A stretch of 64,000 nt of DNA, from the NCBI RefSeq assembly GCF_032362555.1, contig NC_083536.1:1116001-1180000 (forward strand), written 5' to 3'. This document shows positions 52,313 through 62,464 of this stretch, piece by piece (the stretch's first letter is position 1; every line of letters begins with the position of its first letter). The DNA comes from Amyelois transitella (Eukaryota; Arthropoda; Insecta; Lepidoptera; Pyralidae). The notes beneath the pieces are model-generated. The model made no database searches and had not been told where the DNA came from. It was given only the letters and a program-made list of their open reading frames with translations. The translations under genes were made by a program, and so were the position numbers.

Positions 52313-52756
52313 AAAGATATAAATATATAAATACATAAAGATACAAATTTGAGTAATATGTAATATTTAACGACATAATATTCGTACTAAGTAAAGAATA
52401 CTATATCTGACCAACATGACAATAAATGTCCAATGTGACCGGTCATTTATTATAAATGACGGACGCTTATTGTATGTGACCGTCAGTTTACAACACTAGT
52501 CTTTGGTCATGGTTTCCTTTCGTCATCATTTTAACTCCCATACAAGTAGTTTACTTTGGTCATCGAAAACAATGGATTTTTTTTTGGGATGATAAAAGGA
52601 AACCATGACCAAAGACCCCTAACCCGGAAAAACATATAAACATTAAACAAAATCTAATATTTCTTCAATATCATTTTCATGACATTCATCATTTTTAGGA
52701 ATTTCAAGTTAAGTATGATCTCTAGAAAGAACATTTTTATAATATTTCAAAATATC

Positions 52757-54770
52757 TTAATCTTCCCAGTCGGAGCCATAATTTTTAGACAGTAATTTTT
52801 TTACATCGGTCAACTTTGATTCATTGACCACAACACCCAACTGAACTTGGCAAGCAACCATCTGTGCAAAAGTTTTGGTGGGACGCAGTATTGACTTGAA
52901 CACACCTGTGTCGCTTTTGTATGAAATTTCACCTCTTGCTCAGACATTACGAGTTCTTTTACCTCTTCTTAAAATTACTCTCTTTATCTTAGTCATTTGA
53001 AAGTGCCACTTACTAGTAGCCTTGACTGTTTCACCAACGGCAGATCTAAAATCATAAACTGGTATTTCTGTACCCAATTTATAAACAGTTGCATTTGTGC
53101 CTATTAAATCTTCATATTCTTTTGGATCTACTATTGTTTCCAGCTTACGTATTTGGGTCTCTGTTAGTGCAAATACCCGATCAGCTGGAATAAATGAGTG
53201 ACCTGTAACTGGAAAAATAATTTTGACGGTTTTTAATGAAGGCGGAGCTTCTTGAAGCCATTTGCTTGCCATGCTGATTAAAAATGAATTTATATTTTGG
53301 CTTCCGCAACCGTCGGCCATTAATCGAACGGTATTGATATTTTTAATGTCCAGTGAATTCAGACAGTGTAATAATGCACTGCAGATTTCATTAGAAGATT
53401 TTGAAGTAACATCTTCAGTCCAAACGTATGCTTTAACATTTTACTTTTGAAGTTTCGAATGCGAAGAACCTATTGCAGCTGTAAAATTGTACAGGTAAAG
53501 TTGGCTCGACTGGCTGTGCACAGGGGTGTGTTGGTCCCGACATTAATGTATGGGAGTGAAAGTTGGGTATGGCAAAAGAAGCACGAAAGCAGAATAAATG
53601 CAGTGGAAATGAGAGCGTTAAGGAGTATGTTGGGTGTGAAATTGAGTGACCGGATAAGGAACCGCGTGATAAGGGAATGTTGTGATGTGAAAGAAGATGT
53701 AGTTACAGGAATAGAAAAGGGTATGTTGAGATGGTTCGGTCATGTGGAGAGGATGAATGAAAACAGGTTGACTAAGCAGATATACATGGAGAGTGTGGAG
53801 GGAAAGGTCGGGGTGGGAAGACCTAGACGAACATATCTTGATCAAATTATGGACGTCCTGGTGAAGGGTCAGGTCAAAAGTACCCGAAACCGCCGAGCTT
53901 GCATGAAGAGAATTATGAATGTGGATGAAGCAAAGGAAGTATGCAGGGATCGTGGCAAGTGGAAAGAGGTAGTCTCTGCCTACCCCTCCGGGAAAGAGGC
54001 GTGATTTTATGTATGTATGTATGTATGTAAGTTGACTATTTTTCTGATAGGCAAAACTAACAATGATCAAATCTTCTTTTTCCTCCCTTAGTTTGTAAAA
54101 AAAGGCTTTTGCTCTCAATTTGTGTATGCGTAGGTCAATCATAAGTTTCTGTTTGTTAGCCGGTATCTTTTCGTGCTTTATTTGTTCTTGTAACTGCAAA
54201 CAGGTCGAGCATACATCTTTTCTAGGGGTTCCAAAACCTATGTTGAAATTTCGGTTAAAAACTTTTCTGAAAAATGAATTCGTTACAGACATTCCTGGTG
54301 AAGCTTGATCGTTGTAAATTTGAAACATTTTTGTAATGTTAAGAGATGGGTCAAAATATATTCGATGTTTGATTTTTCCTCGAATATGATGTATTTCAGG
54401 GGGCTCAAATTTTTTAATAAATCCAATAACAGCTTCTTTTCTAGCTCTGAATTCAAATTCTTTGCGATCTCTACCTCGTTTTTCGGCGGCCACACAGCCT
54501 GACTGCCAATGTCTTTCCAAGACACCTTTGAGACGACTTGGTTTTATTCGCAGAATACTCAGAAAGGCTTGTCGGCATACCTGTACCTTCTCCTTTGATT
54601 TATTCTTCCGTAAAAAGTATTGAACGGACTTTGGCTTTTTGGGTCTACTATTATCTTTTGAGCGTGATCTTTTAGAGGGTATTGTTTTGCAATATTGCAG
54701 TATGAAATTATCTTGGTCTGTCTTATTTTTTGAGTGATAAAAGTTATGATGAAACTTAAAAATGTCATTT
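52757..54770 (-). pseudogene. DUF7869-family gene, broken
   Basis: Minus strand from about 54770: N-terminal conserved part (SRPKKPKSVQYFL, FGTPRKDVCSTCLQLQEQ) through KNSQL near 54030. It is then interrupted by an RTE fragment and resumes LYNFTAA near 53490, followed by NVKAYVWTEDVTSKSSNE, MADGCGSQNINSFLI and FPVTGHSFIPADRVFAL, ending at SWED near 52760. Defects: insertion at 53504-54028, one in-frame stop near 53445, and a frameshift near 52935. The family, named from memory, is widespread and multicopy in insects with no known biochemical role. The conserved Cys and RNase-H-like ADGCGxQN motifs hint at a transposon origin. Confidence 0.7.
53504..54028 (+). mobile_element. 5'-truncated RTE fragment in the DUF7869 gene
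   Basis: Matches the last about 525 bases of the RTE at 44113-47416 with few changes, opposite to the host gene, ending in GTATGTATG repeats. AAGTTG at 53498-53503 and 54029-54034 is the probable target duplication. The encoded C-terminal RT part is open (to 54003) but lacks the active site. Confidence 0.9.
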
Positions 54771-55129
54771 GACGTGAGATACGGGATATATATTTGCTTT
54801 TTGTTATGTTAACATGTTGGTTTTATAGGCAGTCCAGTTGCTGAGTATCTGAAAAAAATTGAAATTGTTTTTCACTATAGAACACATAATTTTGATTTTT
54901 AAGTAGAACACACAAAACTCAACGTGTTTACAAAGTTTTATCTCAATCGATACATACATTGCAAACATACATAGGGTCACGTCTTTATCCCTTACGAGGC
55001 AGACAGAGCCTTAACCCTTAAGACCTTGTAACACTGCTTTAAAAAGATATAATTTGTACCTAAAACAGATTGTTGGAGCATAAGTCAGTACTTATATTAT
55101 TTTTGTGTCTTAAGTATACTTTTTAACAT
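54771..55129. other. Intergenic AT-rich stretch with a SINE-tail fragment
   Basis: 54960-55013 matches the RTE-tailed SINE end (ACATACATAGGGTCACGTCT, then GGCAGACAGAGCC). Nothing else is recognised. Confidence 0.5.
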
Positions 55130-55330
55130 ACTAGCAACCCGCCCAACTTCGCTTGGGGTTATGTATTATACATGTAAACTTTAAATCTCTATATCTATTA
55201 AAAAACTGCATCAAAATCCGTTGCATAGTTTTATAGTTTTAAGTATACATAGGGACAGAGAAAGCGACTTAGTTTTAAATTATGTAGTGATTAGTTGGGA
55301 TCGGGATAAAAAAATCAACATATGATAATA
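55130..55330 (-). mobile_element. Helitron 3'-end fragment
   Basis: Plus strand begins ACTAGCAACCCGCCCAACTT, the reverse complement of a hairpin plus CTAGT end. It is followed by a body (CATCAAAATCCGTTGCATAG, ACATAGGGACAGAGAAAGCG) that I recognise as a dispersed insect repeat. Confidence 0.55.
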
Positions 55331-55555
55331 ATAACCTTGAACTGAAATGATTAATTAATTTACCTACACAAAACTGCCCCGAAAACAACCGACCGCTTTC
55401 ATCCTTAAAATACGTCCCTGGATAAGATTAAGTTATGTCGAAGTATGGCATCAAAAACTTACCGTTTTTGCTTAAGTTTCTATCGTTTTGTTGAACTTTT
55501 TAGTATCACTCTTTTCCTTGCTAAATCTGGAGGCACTGTTTGTATTTTATTCATC

Positions 55556-56400
55556 ACTAGCGACCCGCCCCGGCTTCGCACGGATGCACAGCCGATACTA
55601 AATATATCTCTATTAGAACTAACTAAAGGACCGCCCGCAAAGCGGCTAACTAAGTCTTGCTCCCGGCAAAAGTGTCACTTCTGCCTGCAGTCCCGCAGTG
55701 CAACCTGTTGTTTTAGGATACATAACCAAAATTATTATAGAGCTTCTCTATAAACAATATTTGATGTTGAATAATTTTCAGCTAACAAAATATACTGATG
55801 GTCGGGAGCCCCGACCCTTGATATGGCACCGTAAAGTTGCCCATGCGTAAAACATCCTTTTCGTAAATCAATTCCTACTAATTTGAATGTTTGGCCTTGT
55901 GATTTGTTTATTGTTAGTGCGAAAGAAATTTTTACTGGAAATTGGAGCCTTTTGAAAGGTATTGGCAAATTAGTTTACCTTACTCATAGATCTAAACACC
56001 CCTTTCCCGCACGCGTACCCCTGGCCTTGGTGACGTCCACTTCGCAACGGGCCGTGCAGCAGAAATCGTAATATTTTAATTTCACCACAACTTCAAAACC
56101 AAACGTCCAATTTTAATCATTCAAAGACCAAATATTACCTACATAAACTGTACTTATTGATGAAATTATTTTGATAAGGATTAATAGCATGAGTAAAAAA
56201 AACGCGTGTTAATGTAGACCAAAAAAAATTCAAGATTTTTAAATAAAAATGTGGTTGTTGTGCCTCACTCGAAATAGATAGGTATAGTGTGTCGCGGACT
56301 TTTTTGTAGATATTTATAAGATCTACAATTAATTAAAACATTTTATGGTTCTATCTTTTGTAGTTTAGGCAGCGCACAGTGGGAACTTTGACTACTTTTC
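55556..56400 (-). mobile_element. Autonomous-type Helitron, 3' part
   Basis: Ends on the minus strand with CGAAGCCGGGGCGGGTCGCTAG plus T (55556-55578). Upstream are the C-terminus of a Pif1-type helicase (55735-55968) and about 400 bases of conserved Helitron-associated sequence. The 5' half, including the Rep domain, is missing. Confidence 0.7.
55735..55968 (-). pseudogene. Helitron helicase (Pif1-like) C-terminus
   Basis: 77 residues with QFPVKISFALTINKSQGQTF (helicase motif V/VI region, TINKSQGQT) and HGQLYGAISRVG (motif VI with the arginine finger), ending YREAL. These are the last blocks of the Rep-helicase of Helitrons, which unwinds DNA during rolling-circle transposition. All upstream motifs (Rep HUH, Walker A/B) are absent, so it is a 5'-truncated relic. 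Confidence 0.85.
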
Positions 56401-56779
56401 ATCTCATAAATCCATAACTTTTTTGTTAATGATGATATCAACGTGATTTTTTTTCCTGATAATCTTCGATATTGTATGTACAATTAAATAACATACACTT
56501 TTTAATTGAAAGTTTATTAATAGTAGTAATAAAAAATGTAGAACAAACATAAGTACATAATTTGTAGACTTACATCTATGTATGTCACAAGAAATATGAA
56601 TAGAAATAAAATAAAATAACTTCGTCAAATATCAAGACAATATAAAAATATAGCTTAACAGTCATTCAAGAGCTCTATAGCTTCATCAAAAAGTTCCAAA
56701 TATTTTTTATTGTAAGATTTTCTCAAACATGAAATATATGGATCAGAGGTATATAAAAGTGTGTGTAAAACATCTTCGT
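56401..56779. other. AT-rich spacer, no gene seen
   Basis: About 380 bases between Helitron and LINE-d, without recognised features. Confidence 0.4.
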
Positions 56780-57091
56780 TTCAAATTCAAATTCTTTATT
56801 TTTCTCTACACAAACTTAAATCAAAATAGGTATACAAAAGTTAGCTATAACTATACAAAGTAAGTTTGTGAGAGACTGGAGTCTGAACTAAGCAAGGCTT
56901 GTATCTCAGTACACCAGCCTCTCCCCACAAAGAGTACTTATATAACTAACGAATATAATAGAATAAACATATAACAGCGGAATGAATTAGAGAAAATTAA
57001 ACCTATTATAACAAAACAGCAAAAGGATTTTTTTTTTAATTTTTTTTTTTTAGTATTAACATTATTAATAAGATTTCGCCTTATTTAGTAT

Positions 57092-58399
57092 TTAAATTAA
57101 TGGATGTAAAAGGTTCTCTGTCTGTTCGTAGTCGAGACCCAGCAGGAAATTTGTAATGGTTTTTTTACATGAATATTTTGGAAGTTGATATAGACTTAAA
57201 TTACGGTTCGCTTTGTTATAAAGAAAAGGGCCCAGATAACAGTAAAATCTACGGGCGAATGCCGTATTAAGATGTGGACTCCAAATATAAGGTGGACGGT
57301 GGTGATTGACGGGCACAATTGGTTTACTTTCTTGGTGTTGCTTTAAGATGGAATTTAGAATAAAAAGTTGGCGGACGGTAAGAATTTGGGATTGAAGGTA
57401 AAGGTCTCGGGTAGGGAAAAGAATGGGCTTGAACAAACAGACTTTTAGGACCGCCCTCTGAGCGCGCTCAAGAACGAGGAGAGCAGACTTACAGGTCCCA
57501 CCCCATGATACGATACCATATGTAAGTATAGACTGGCAGAGTGCCACATAAACCATTTTGACAACATTCGGCTCTGCTACGTGTCGAAGTTTCTTAAACA
57601 CGTACATTAATTTGCGTACCCTGCCAGCAGTACTCTTTATATGGGCCTCAAATGTGAGTCTACTGTCCAAATTTACGCCAAGGTACTTGACGGTGTGAAC
57701 TATGTTAATGTAGGGACAGGAGCAGGATGTACGAGATCGATTAGGATGGGAGTGCGCAGTTATTTTGAAAGGGGTGAAGTTGTTTGGAGTGGTGTATATG
57801 GAAAAGGTAATATAACCGGTTTTTTGTACATTTAGAGTTAATAAATTGGAGCGCAACCAGGATGATACTACATCAAATCCTGCCTGCGCGCAACAAAAGG
57901 CTTGCTCCCAAGTTTTACCAGAAAAAAGGAGTGCATTATCATCAGCGTAGGAAATAATTTTACAGTTGGGGAGTGTGAGAGAGCAGAGGTCATTGATATA
58001 TATTAAGAAGAGGGAAGGACCTAGTATATTTCCCTGTGGAACTCCGTAGGTAGTAGGAATGTAGGTACTAGAATGTGTGTCAATAACCACGCACTGCTTA
58101 CGGCCACTAAGGTAGCTTTCGAACAAAGCTAGTTGTGTACCGCGGATGCCAATGGCCTCCAGCCTCTCAAGTAGTATTGGAGTCGAAACCGTGTCGAAAG
58201 CCTTAGCTAAATCCAAAAAGACTCCAAGGCACTTTTCGTGATTGTCCAAGTTCTTAACAATGTGAGTAGTGAGTTCCTGTACAGCATCAGATGCTGATTT
58301 CTGAGCCCTGAAGCCAAATTGATTGGGAGAGAGTAGATTCTTATCCTCTAGAAAACTCACAAGACGCTTGTTTATTAGGCGCTCCAGGATTTTGGACAA
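57092..58399 (-). CDS. LINE-d reverse transcriptase
   Basis: 435 residues from the conserved SKILERLINKRLVSFLEDKN through LSPNQFGFR, GVFLDLAKAFDTV, YGVPQGNILGPSLFLIYIND, the catalytic ISYADDNALLF near 150, YLGVNLDSRLTF and a C-terminus ending LLGLDYEQTENLLHPLI. The preceding RT fingers (NYRPISILSALSK, at about 58440-58400) are in another frame, so there is a frameshift between 58400 and 58560. Copies LINE RNA at the nicked target. Confidence 0.9.
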   Translation of the reverse strand: MSKILERLINKRLVSFLEDKNLLSPNQFGFRAQKSASDAVQELTTHIVKNLDNHEKCLGVFLDLAKAFDTVSTPILLERLEAIGIRGTQLALFESYLSGRKQCVVIDTHSSTYIPTTYGVPQGNILGPSLFLIYINDLCSLTLPNCKIISYADDNALLFSGKTWEQAFCCAQAGFDVVSSWLRSNLLTLNVQKTGYITFSIYTTPNNFTPFKITAHSHPNRSRTSCSCPYINIVHTVKYLGVNLDSRLTFEAHIKSTAGRVRKLMYVFKKLRHVAEPNVVKMVYVALCQSILTYGIVSWGGTCKSALLVLERAQRAVLKVCLFKPILFPTRDLYLQSQILTVRQLFILNSILKQHQESKPIVPVNHHRPPYIWSPHLNTAFARRFYCYLGPFLYNKANRNLSLYQLPKYSCKKTITNFLLGLDYEQTENLLHPLI

Positions 58400-58547
58400 T
58401 GCTGAAAGTATAGATATCGGACGGTAATTACTGACACTGCCACGGTCACCGCCCTTAAAGATGGGATGGATAATAGCCTTTTTAAAAGCGGAAGGAAAAA
58501 CACCCTTAGACAGACTGAGATTACAAATATGGGTTATAGGTACTGCC

Positions 58548-59908
58548 TTAGTGTAGTGCCTTATAGTTACGCCTTAACAGAGCCGAGGGAATGTTGTCCC
58601 AGCCAGCAGCGCAATTATCTCTAAGTGACAGAATGGTTGATTCTACTTCCTCAGTTGAAGTCTCAAGCAGGACAAAAGATTGAGGCGGGGGAGTTGTGAC
58701 GGGAGTACGATTGGAATAGTTAGAATGACCTCTGGTTAAAATGTCTTCCGCAAGTGATTTGCCTATCTCAGCAAAGTAGATGTTAGCTTGATTTATAGAC
58801 TTCTCAGGAGTAGAATTGGAATGAAGGAGGTCATTTGGTCTGTCTGATTTTTTATCTATATTTGTAACGTCCTTAATGACGTTCCAAAGTTTTTTCGTAT
58901 TTGCGCCTGCGTTGAGGAGTCGAGATTTTTCATAAGACTTTCTTATATTAAGTAGTAGAGAATTGCAAAAATTGCGGTATCGATTATAAGTGGTGCGCAA
59001 AATAGTATTTTCAGGTTGGGATTTAAGCTGGGAGTGCATTTTGTCTCTATTATTTACACATTTGAGAAGACCGGGTGTCATCCAGGGCTTTAGGATTCTG
59101 CGACGGCGGGAGGTAGTTACCACGACAGTATGTGCCGCGACAGCTGACTGGAGGACACCAATAAAAACGTCAGTTACTTGTTCGGGGTCTGGGCACTCAA
59201 GAACTGAAGAAAAGTCTGTAGTAGAAAGGAATTTGGAAAGGCCGTCATGATCCGTTCTATCAAACCTTTTTTGTGGAATATAATTGTTTTTCTTGTGAAA
59301 CGTAAACCGCACTGTGATCAGTAATGGTCGATTGTATAACGAGACAAAGTGTCTTTTGGGGGGATTTAAGGATTGCATGATCAAGGCACGTAGCGGAAGG
59401 GAATCTGGTGGGAAATGTGTGTGTTTGAAGGAAGCCATGATATGCAAGTAAGTTCAAGTAATCCTCAGCATCAGAATCCAGCCGATCAGGAGTGATGTTT
59501 ATATTTATGTATGATTATAGGAATCAGAACATTTTTATAATTTTGTAGCAAATCAAGCAGTGAGTTAATGGAATTCAGAAAAGTGGTTTTGTTTGTGAAG
59601 GCACAGGGTCTATTGATACCCAATATAGCAGTATCAGAGTTAGGCTTAATTAAAAGAGCACTAGCTTCAGCTAAATTGGGCTCTTCTATGGTGATTCCTG
59701 AAATACAATTCTTATAATATACTAGCACGCCATCGTTTTTATTTACGGGGTTAGAAGAGGAGACAGTCGAGTAACCAGAAAGCGAAGGAAATATGGGGTT
59801 TGAGTCTAGGAAGCATTCGGTCAGGATGATTATGTCAGGGGTGTCAAAATTAGCAAGTAGTATTTTTAAGTGACTAAAATTCGTATGAATGCTTCGAATG
59901 TTTTGCAT
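58548..59908 (-). pseudogene. LINE-d endonuclease and linker, frameshifted
   Basis: 59908-59486: endonuclease start (MQNIRSIHTNFSHLKILLAN, IIILTECFLD). A frameshift near 59500 follows at the expected GDxN motif. The second half continues (DYLNLLAYHGFLQTHTFPTR; HAI; TITDHSAVYVS as the SDH-equivalent) to about 59270. After another frame change, 59240-58548 is the linker and RT N-terminus (RILKPWMTPGLLKCVNNRDK, CAAGWDNIPSALL). Three frames are used, so not translatable. Confidence 0.8.
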
Positions 59909-60548
59909 TAGAATTTTTAGTGTTTTGGGTATTTAAATAACTTTGAACTTCACGGGGATCGCATAGGAAGGAGGATGCAACAGTGACGTTGTCAATGTTG
60001 CGAATTAGTTGGTTACTGTTTGAATCGAATTTTGTTTTTAGTTACGGTGATAATTATACTGCCTTCACAGCGTAATGGCGTGGTAAATGGAATATTATTA
60101 AGGGGAGGTATTACTTGTGATAGCACATGTAGGTGGTTGGACTTTATTACTATTATTGTTAAATACAAAATGGTGACATAATAAGAATGCAACAAGACTT
60201 GAATTGAGTTAAGATTGGGAGTGCTGGATAGCGTTAATATCATGATACGGGGAAGCCATATTGTGTGGTATAGGTGTTGGGAATTAAGTAAACCGTGGTA
60301 TTTTAGGATTAGGGGTATAGTAATTATTGAAGTATGCAAGTCACTAGTTATGTAATGTGAGCAAGGTAGTGTATCATTACAGAAGCAGGACAGAGAAGTG
60401 TGGTACTCTGTTAATACATGCATATAGGCATAGAGATTAGGCATAAAACTATGATGTCCTGTTAATACTAATTCTTTATAAAAACAATAAGTAAAACTTA
60501 AACTACTATTAATACTAATGGGATTAAATGCACACAATATGTGAAGCA
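59909..60548 (-). other. LINE-d spacer between ORF1 and ORF2
   Basis: About 640 bases with scattered stops. A 213-codon minus-strand frame overlaps ORF1 in another frame and has low-complexity sequence unlike any LINE protein; probably inter-ORF sequence or a decayed ORF2 start. Confidence 0.4.
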
Positions 60549-61376
60549 CTAGTTTTTTGGCTGGGCCCCGGAAAGTTGACTCTCGGAAGACACGACGACC
60601 GCCTTGGTGTTGTCCTCTTTCCTTAGTAGGACTCGCCCGCCAGAGGTCCAGCAATACTTGTAGTTACCAGTTTTTGCATACTCGCGGGCCAGGTAGAAAA
60701 TCCGCCGTGCTTGTGCCGTCAGGTGCTCGCCGATGTAGATTGGGTGCTGCGTACCTCCCACAATGGTTGAGTTGAGTCTATTGTTGGGGTTGCGCTTGTT
60801 ATATTCCTTGAAAGCCTGCAGGACCTTGGTTTTCAAAATCATCGAGTTAAGTCTGCAGATAATAGTAGTGTTGTCCGTCTTGGAGGGCAGACGGTAAATA
60901 TCGTAAATGTCCGATGTAGACATATTAATCGAGAGCTCGTTGAAAATGCGTGTAGTAACGGTAAGCATGTCGTCTAGCGATGGATTATTATTCGAGAGTC
61001 TAATATTACGTAATTCTAATGTGTTTGATCGGGAGCGTCGGTCCATATCTTCAGTGATGGTTTCCAACTTAGCTATATGCTCGAGAGTTGCGTGTGACTG
61101 AGCTTGCTGTCCGCTGAGCTGTTGGAGAACTTCGTCATATTTTATGGATAAAAACTCAATTGATTTTTCCAATTCGCTATGCGACGCAAGTATTTCTGAG
61201 TTTTGCCGCATGAGGTCCTGCATAGAAGTATTTATTTGTGATAATTTAGAATCAGATTCCTGACGCCATTCGGTTATGATATTAATGAATTTGACAATTT
61301 TGGACTCATCAGAGGTTTGCCCGCCGCATTCACATCTTTTCCTTTTCAATCGCTGGGTTATATTACTATCCTTCAT
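60549..61376 (-). CDS. LINE-d ORF1: coiled coil plus L1-like RNA-binding domain
   Basis: 275 residues, intact. Basic N-terminus (LKRKRCECGG), a long heptad-rich region at residues about 25-115 (coiled coil), then an RRM-like block (RSRSNTLELRNIRLSNNNPS) and the C-terminal domain (IYIGEHLTAQARRIFYLARE, RVLLRKEDNTKAVVV). This matches L1-type ORF1 nucleic-acid chaperones that form trimers and coat LINE RNA. It resembles LINE-a ORF1 in layout but is a different family. Starts at the first ATG on its strand after 61440. Confidence 0.75.
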   Translation of the reverse strand: MKDSNITQRLKRKRCECGGQTSDESKIVKFINIITEWRQESDSKLSQINTSMQDLMRQNSEILASHSELEKSIEFLSIKYDEVLQQLSGQQAQSHATLEHIAKLETITEDMDRRSRSNTLELRNIRLSNNNPSLDDMLTVTTRIFNELSINMSTSDIYDIYRLPSKTDNTTIICRLNSMILKTKVLQAFKEYNKRNPNNRLNSTIVGGTQHPIYIGEHLTAQARRIFYLAREYAKTGNYKYCWTSGGRVLLRKEDNTKAVVVSSESQLSGAQPKN

Positions 61377-61499
61377 TGGAGAAGTGATTTCCTTTGTAGA
61401 TTCAAATTAGGAGTTGAACCATAATGGGACTCCAATTTCGAAGGACTGCGAATCATTCTGAATATTATAATATAGAAAGTGTGCAGTATGAATTCAAGT

Positions 61500-62464
61500 C
61501 TAGATTGTTTGTTATTGTAAAATTCTATAGATAAGAACAGCACGTAGCTATAACCCGCTATTCAAAACTTCAATGAGAGAATTGTAAAATGCAAGCGGAA
61601 ATTAAATATTCACCATTGGGTCATTAGTTTGACACGCCCAAGATTAGCTTGCTTATGCGCAGGTGGGTGTTACCGGAGATAAGCCAATAAAGTTCTTCCG
61701 CACGACGTAATAAATCAATGAGAGCGCGAAAAATAGATATATCTCACTCACTTGATGCCGTCCTTGTTATGCACACAGTCGGGTAGCGGAAATATCCTTA
61801 CACTTCTGCAGGCCAACTCTTGACTTTGATTCGATCTTGATATTCGATCTCGATTCGATCTCGACAAAATCTGATATTGATCACAAAACGGTACTCTTGA
61901 GCCGAATCGAATCGAAATCGAGATCGAGTTGAAATCAACCTAAAATGGCGATCCGTTAACCATTTCCGGGTGATGACGTAATCTACATCGAATGAAAGGT
62001 TCTTTATAGTGACACTACTATTTAAAATTTTAAATTTACAATGACTACTTTTCTTCCAAAAACACATATATTTTGAAAAGTTTCTGTAAATACAAGCTTT
62101 TTTACATCAAATAAGGGCACAATAACTAGTGAAACGTTACTAATTTTTGATCAAACTAAAGAATTTTGTTGGATTAATAAATACCTTTGCACAATTTTTA
62201 AAAAAGAACTTTGACAGTGACATTACATAGAGAAAGGGGCGCGCGTTTATAAAAAATTTTAGTAAAAACAGAAAACTTTCAAGTGCTTGGAATGTTTGAA
62301 AAAATGTTTAAGTGGTTTTGTGGTGCCTTTTCAACAGAATTTATCTTATTTATTGATATGGGTTTTAAAAGTAAGTCAAAGAGTGAGCCTCGTTTGTTCA
62401 CACGTCTAATATTTTTACTTCATCTGTTATATTTCCTTTAATACGCTATCAAAACTTTTTGAAC
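61500..62464. other. Probable 5' flank of Harbinger-2, no gene seen
   Basis: About 960 bases. 61830-61945 carries repeated ATCTCGATTCGATC-type sequence and its inverted complement. The left terminus of Harbinger-2 should lie here, but without the other end it cannot be fixed. Confidence 0.35.

Larger units (their letters stand above)
48911..52498 (-). mobile_element. hAT transposon with 8-bp TSD GTCTTTGG
   Basis: Ends TAGAGTTGTAAAGTGACCGT and, inverted, TAGTGTTGTAAACTGACGGT; GTCTTTGG at 48903-48910 and 52499-52506 is the eight-base duplication diagnostic of hAT. The transposase is on the minus strand. Clusters of AATCGATT-type sequence lie at 51320-51430 and 51850-51900, beyond the gene's 5' end. 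A SINE-like repeat is inserted at 52055-52312. Confidence 0.95.
48900..52619. mobile_element. Small Tc1/mariner-type MITE, split by hAT
   Basis: With the hAT and one copy of its target duplication removed, the element is about 124 bases with near-perfect inverted ends (GGGGTCTTTGGTCATGGTTT at each end) and TA flanks (48898-48899, 52620-52621). No coding capacity. The hAT element entered its left terminal repeat. Confidence 0.8.
56780..61500 (-). mobile_element. LINE-d: near full-length CR1/jockey-group LINE
   Basis: Minus-strand ORF1 (61376-60549), ORF2 endonuclease (59908 to about 59260) and RT (to 57092), then a 3' UTR ending in AATAAAGAATTTGAATTTGA (56800-56780). Frames are broken in several places. 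The target duplication could not be fixed. The 5' boundary near 61500 is a guess. Confidence 0.75.

Noticed and set aside
53618-54030. C-terminal half of a 300-residue minus-strand frame
   Set aside because: Antisense of the inserted RTE fragment; only 54030-54520 belongs to the DUF7869 gene.
60013-60654. 213-codon minus-strand frame overlapping LINE-d ORF1
   Set aside because: Out of frame with ORF1, compositionally odd, and lies in the LINE-d inter-ORF spacer.
61798-62067. 89-codon minus-strand frame
   Set aside because: Arises from the CGATCTCGATT repeat cluster; no homology recognised.
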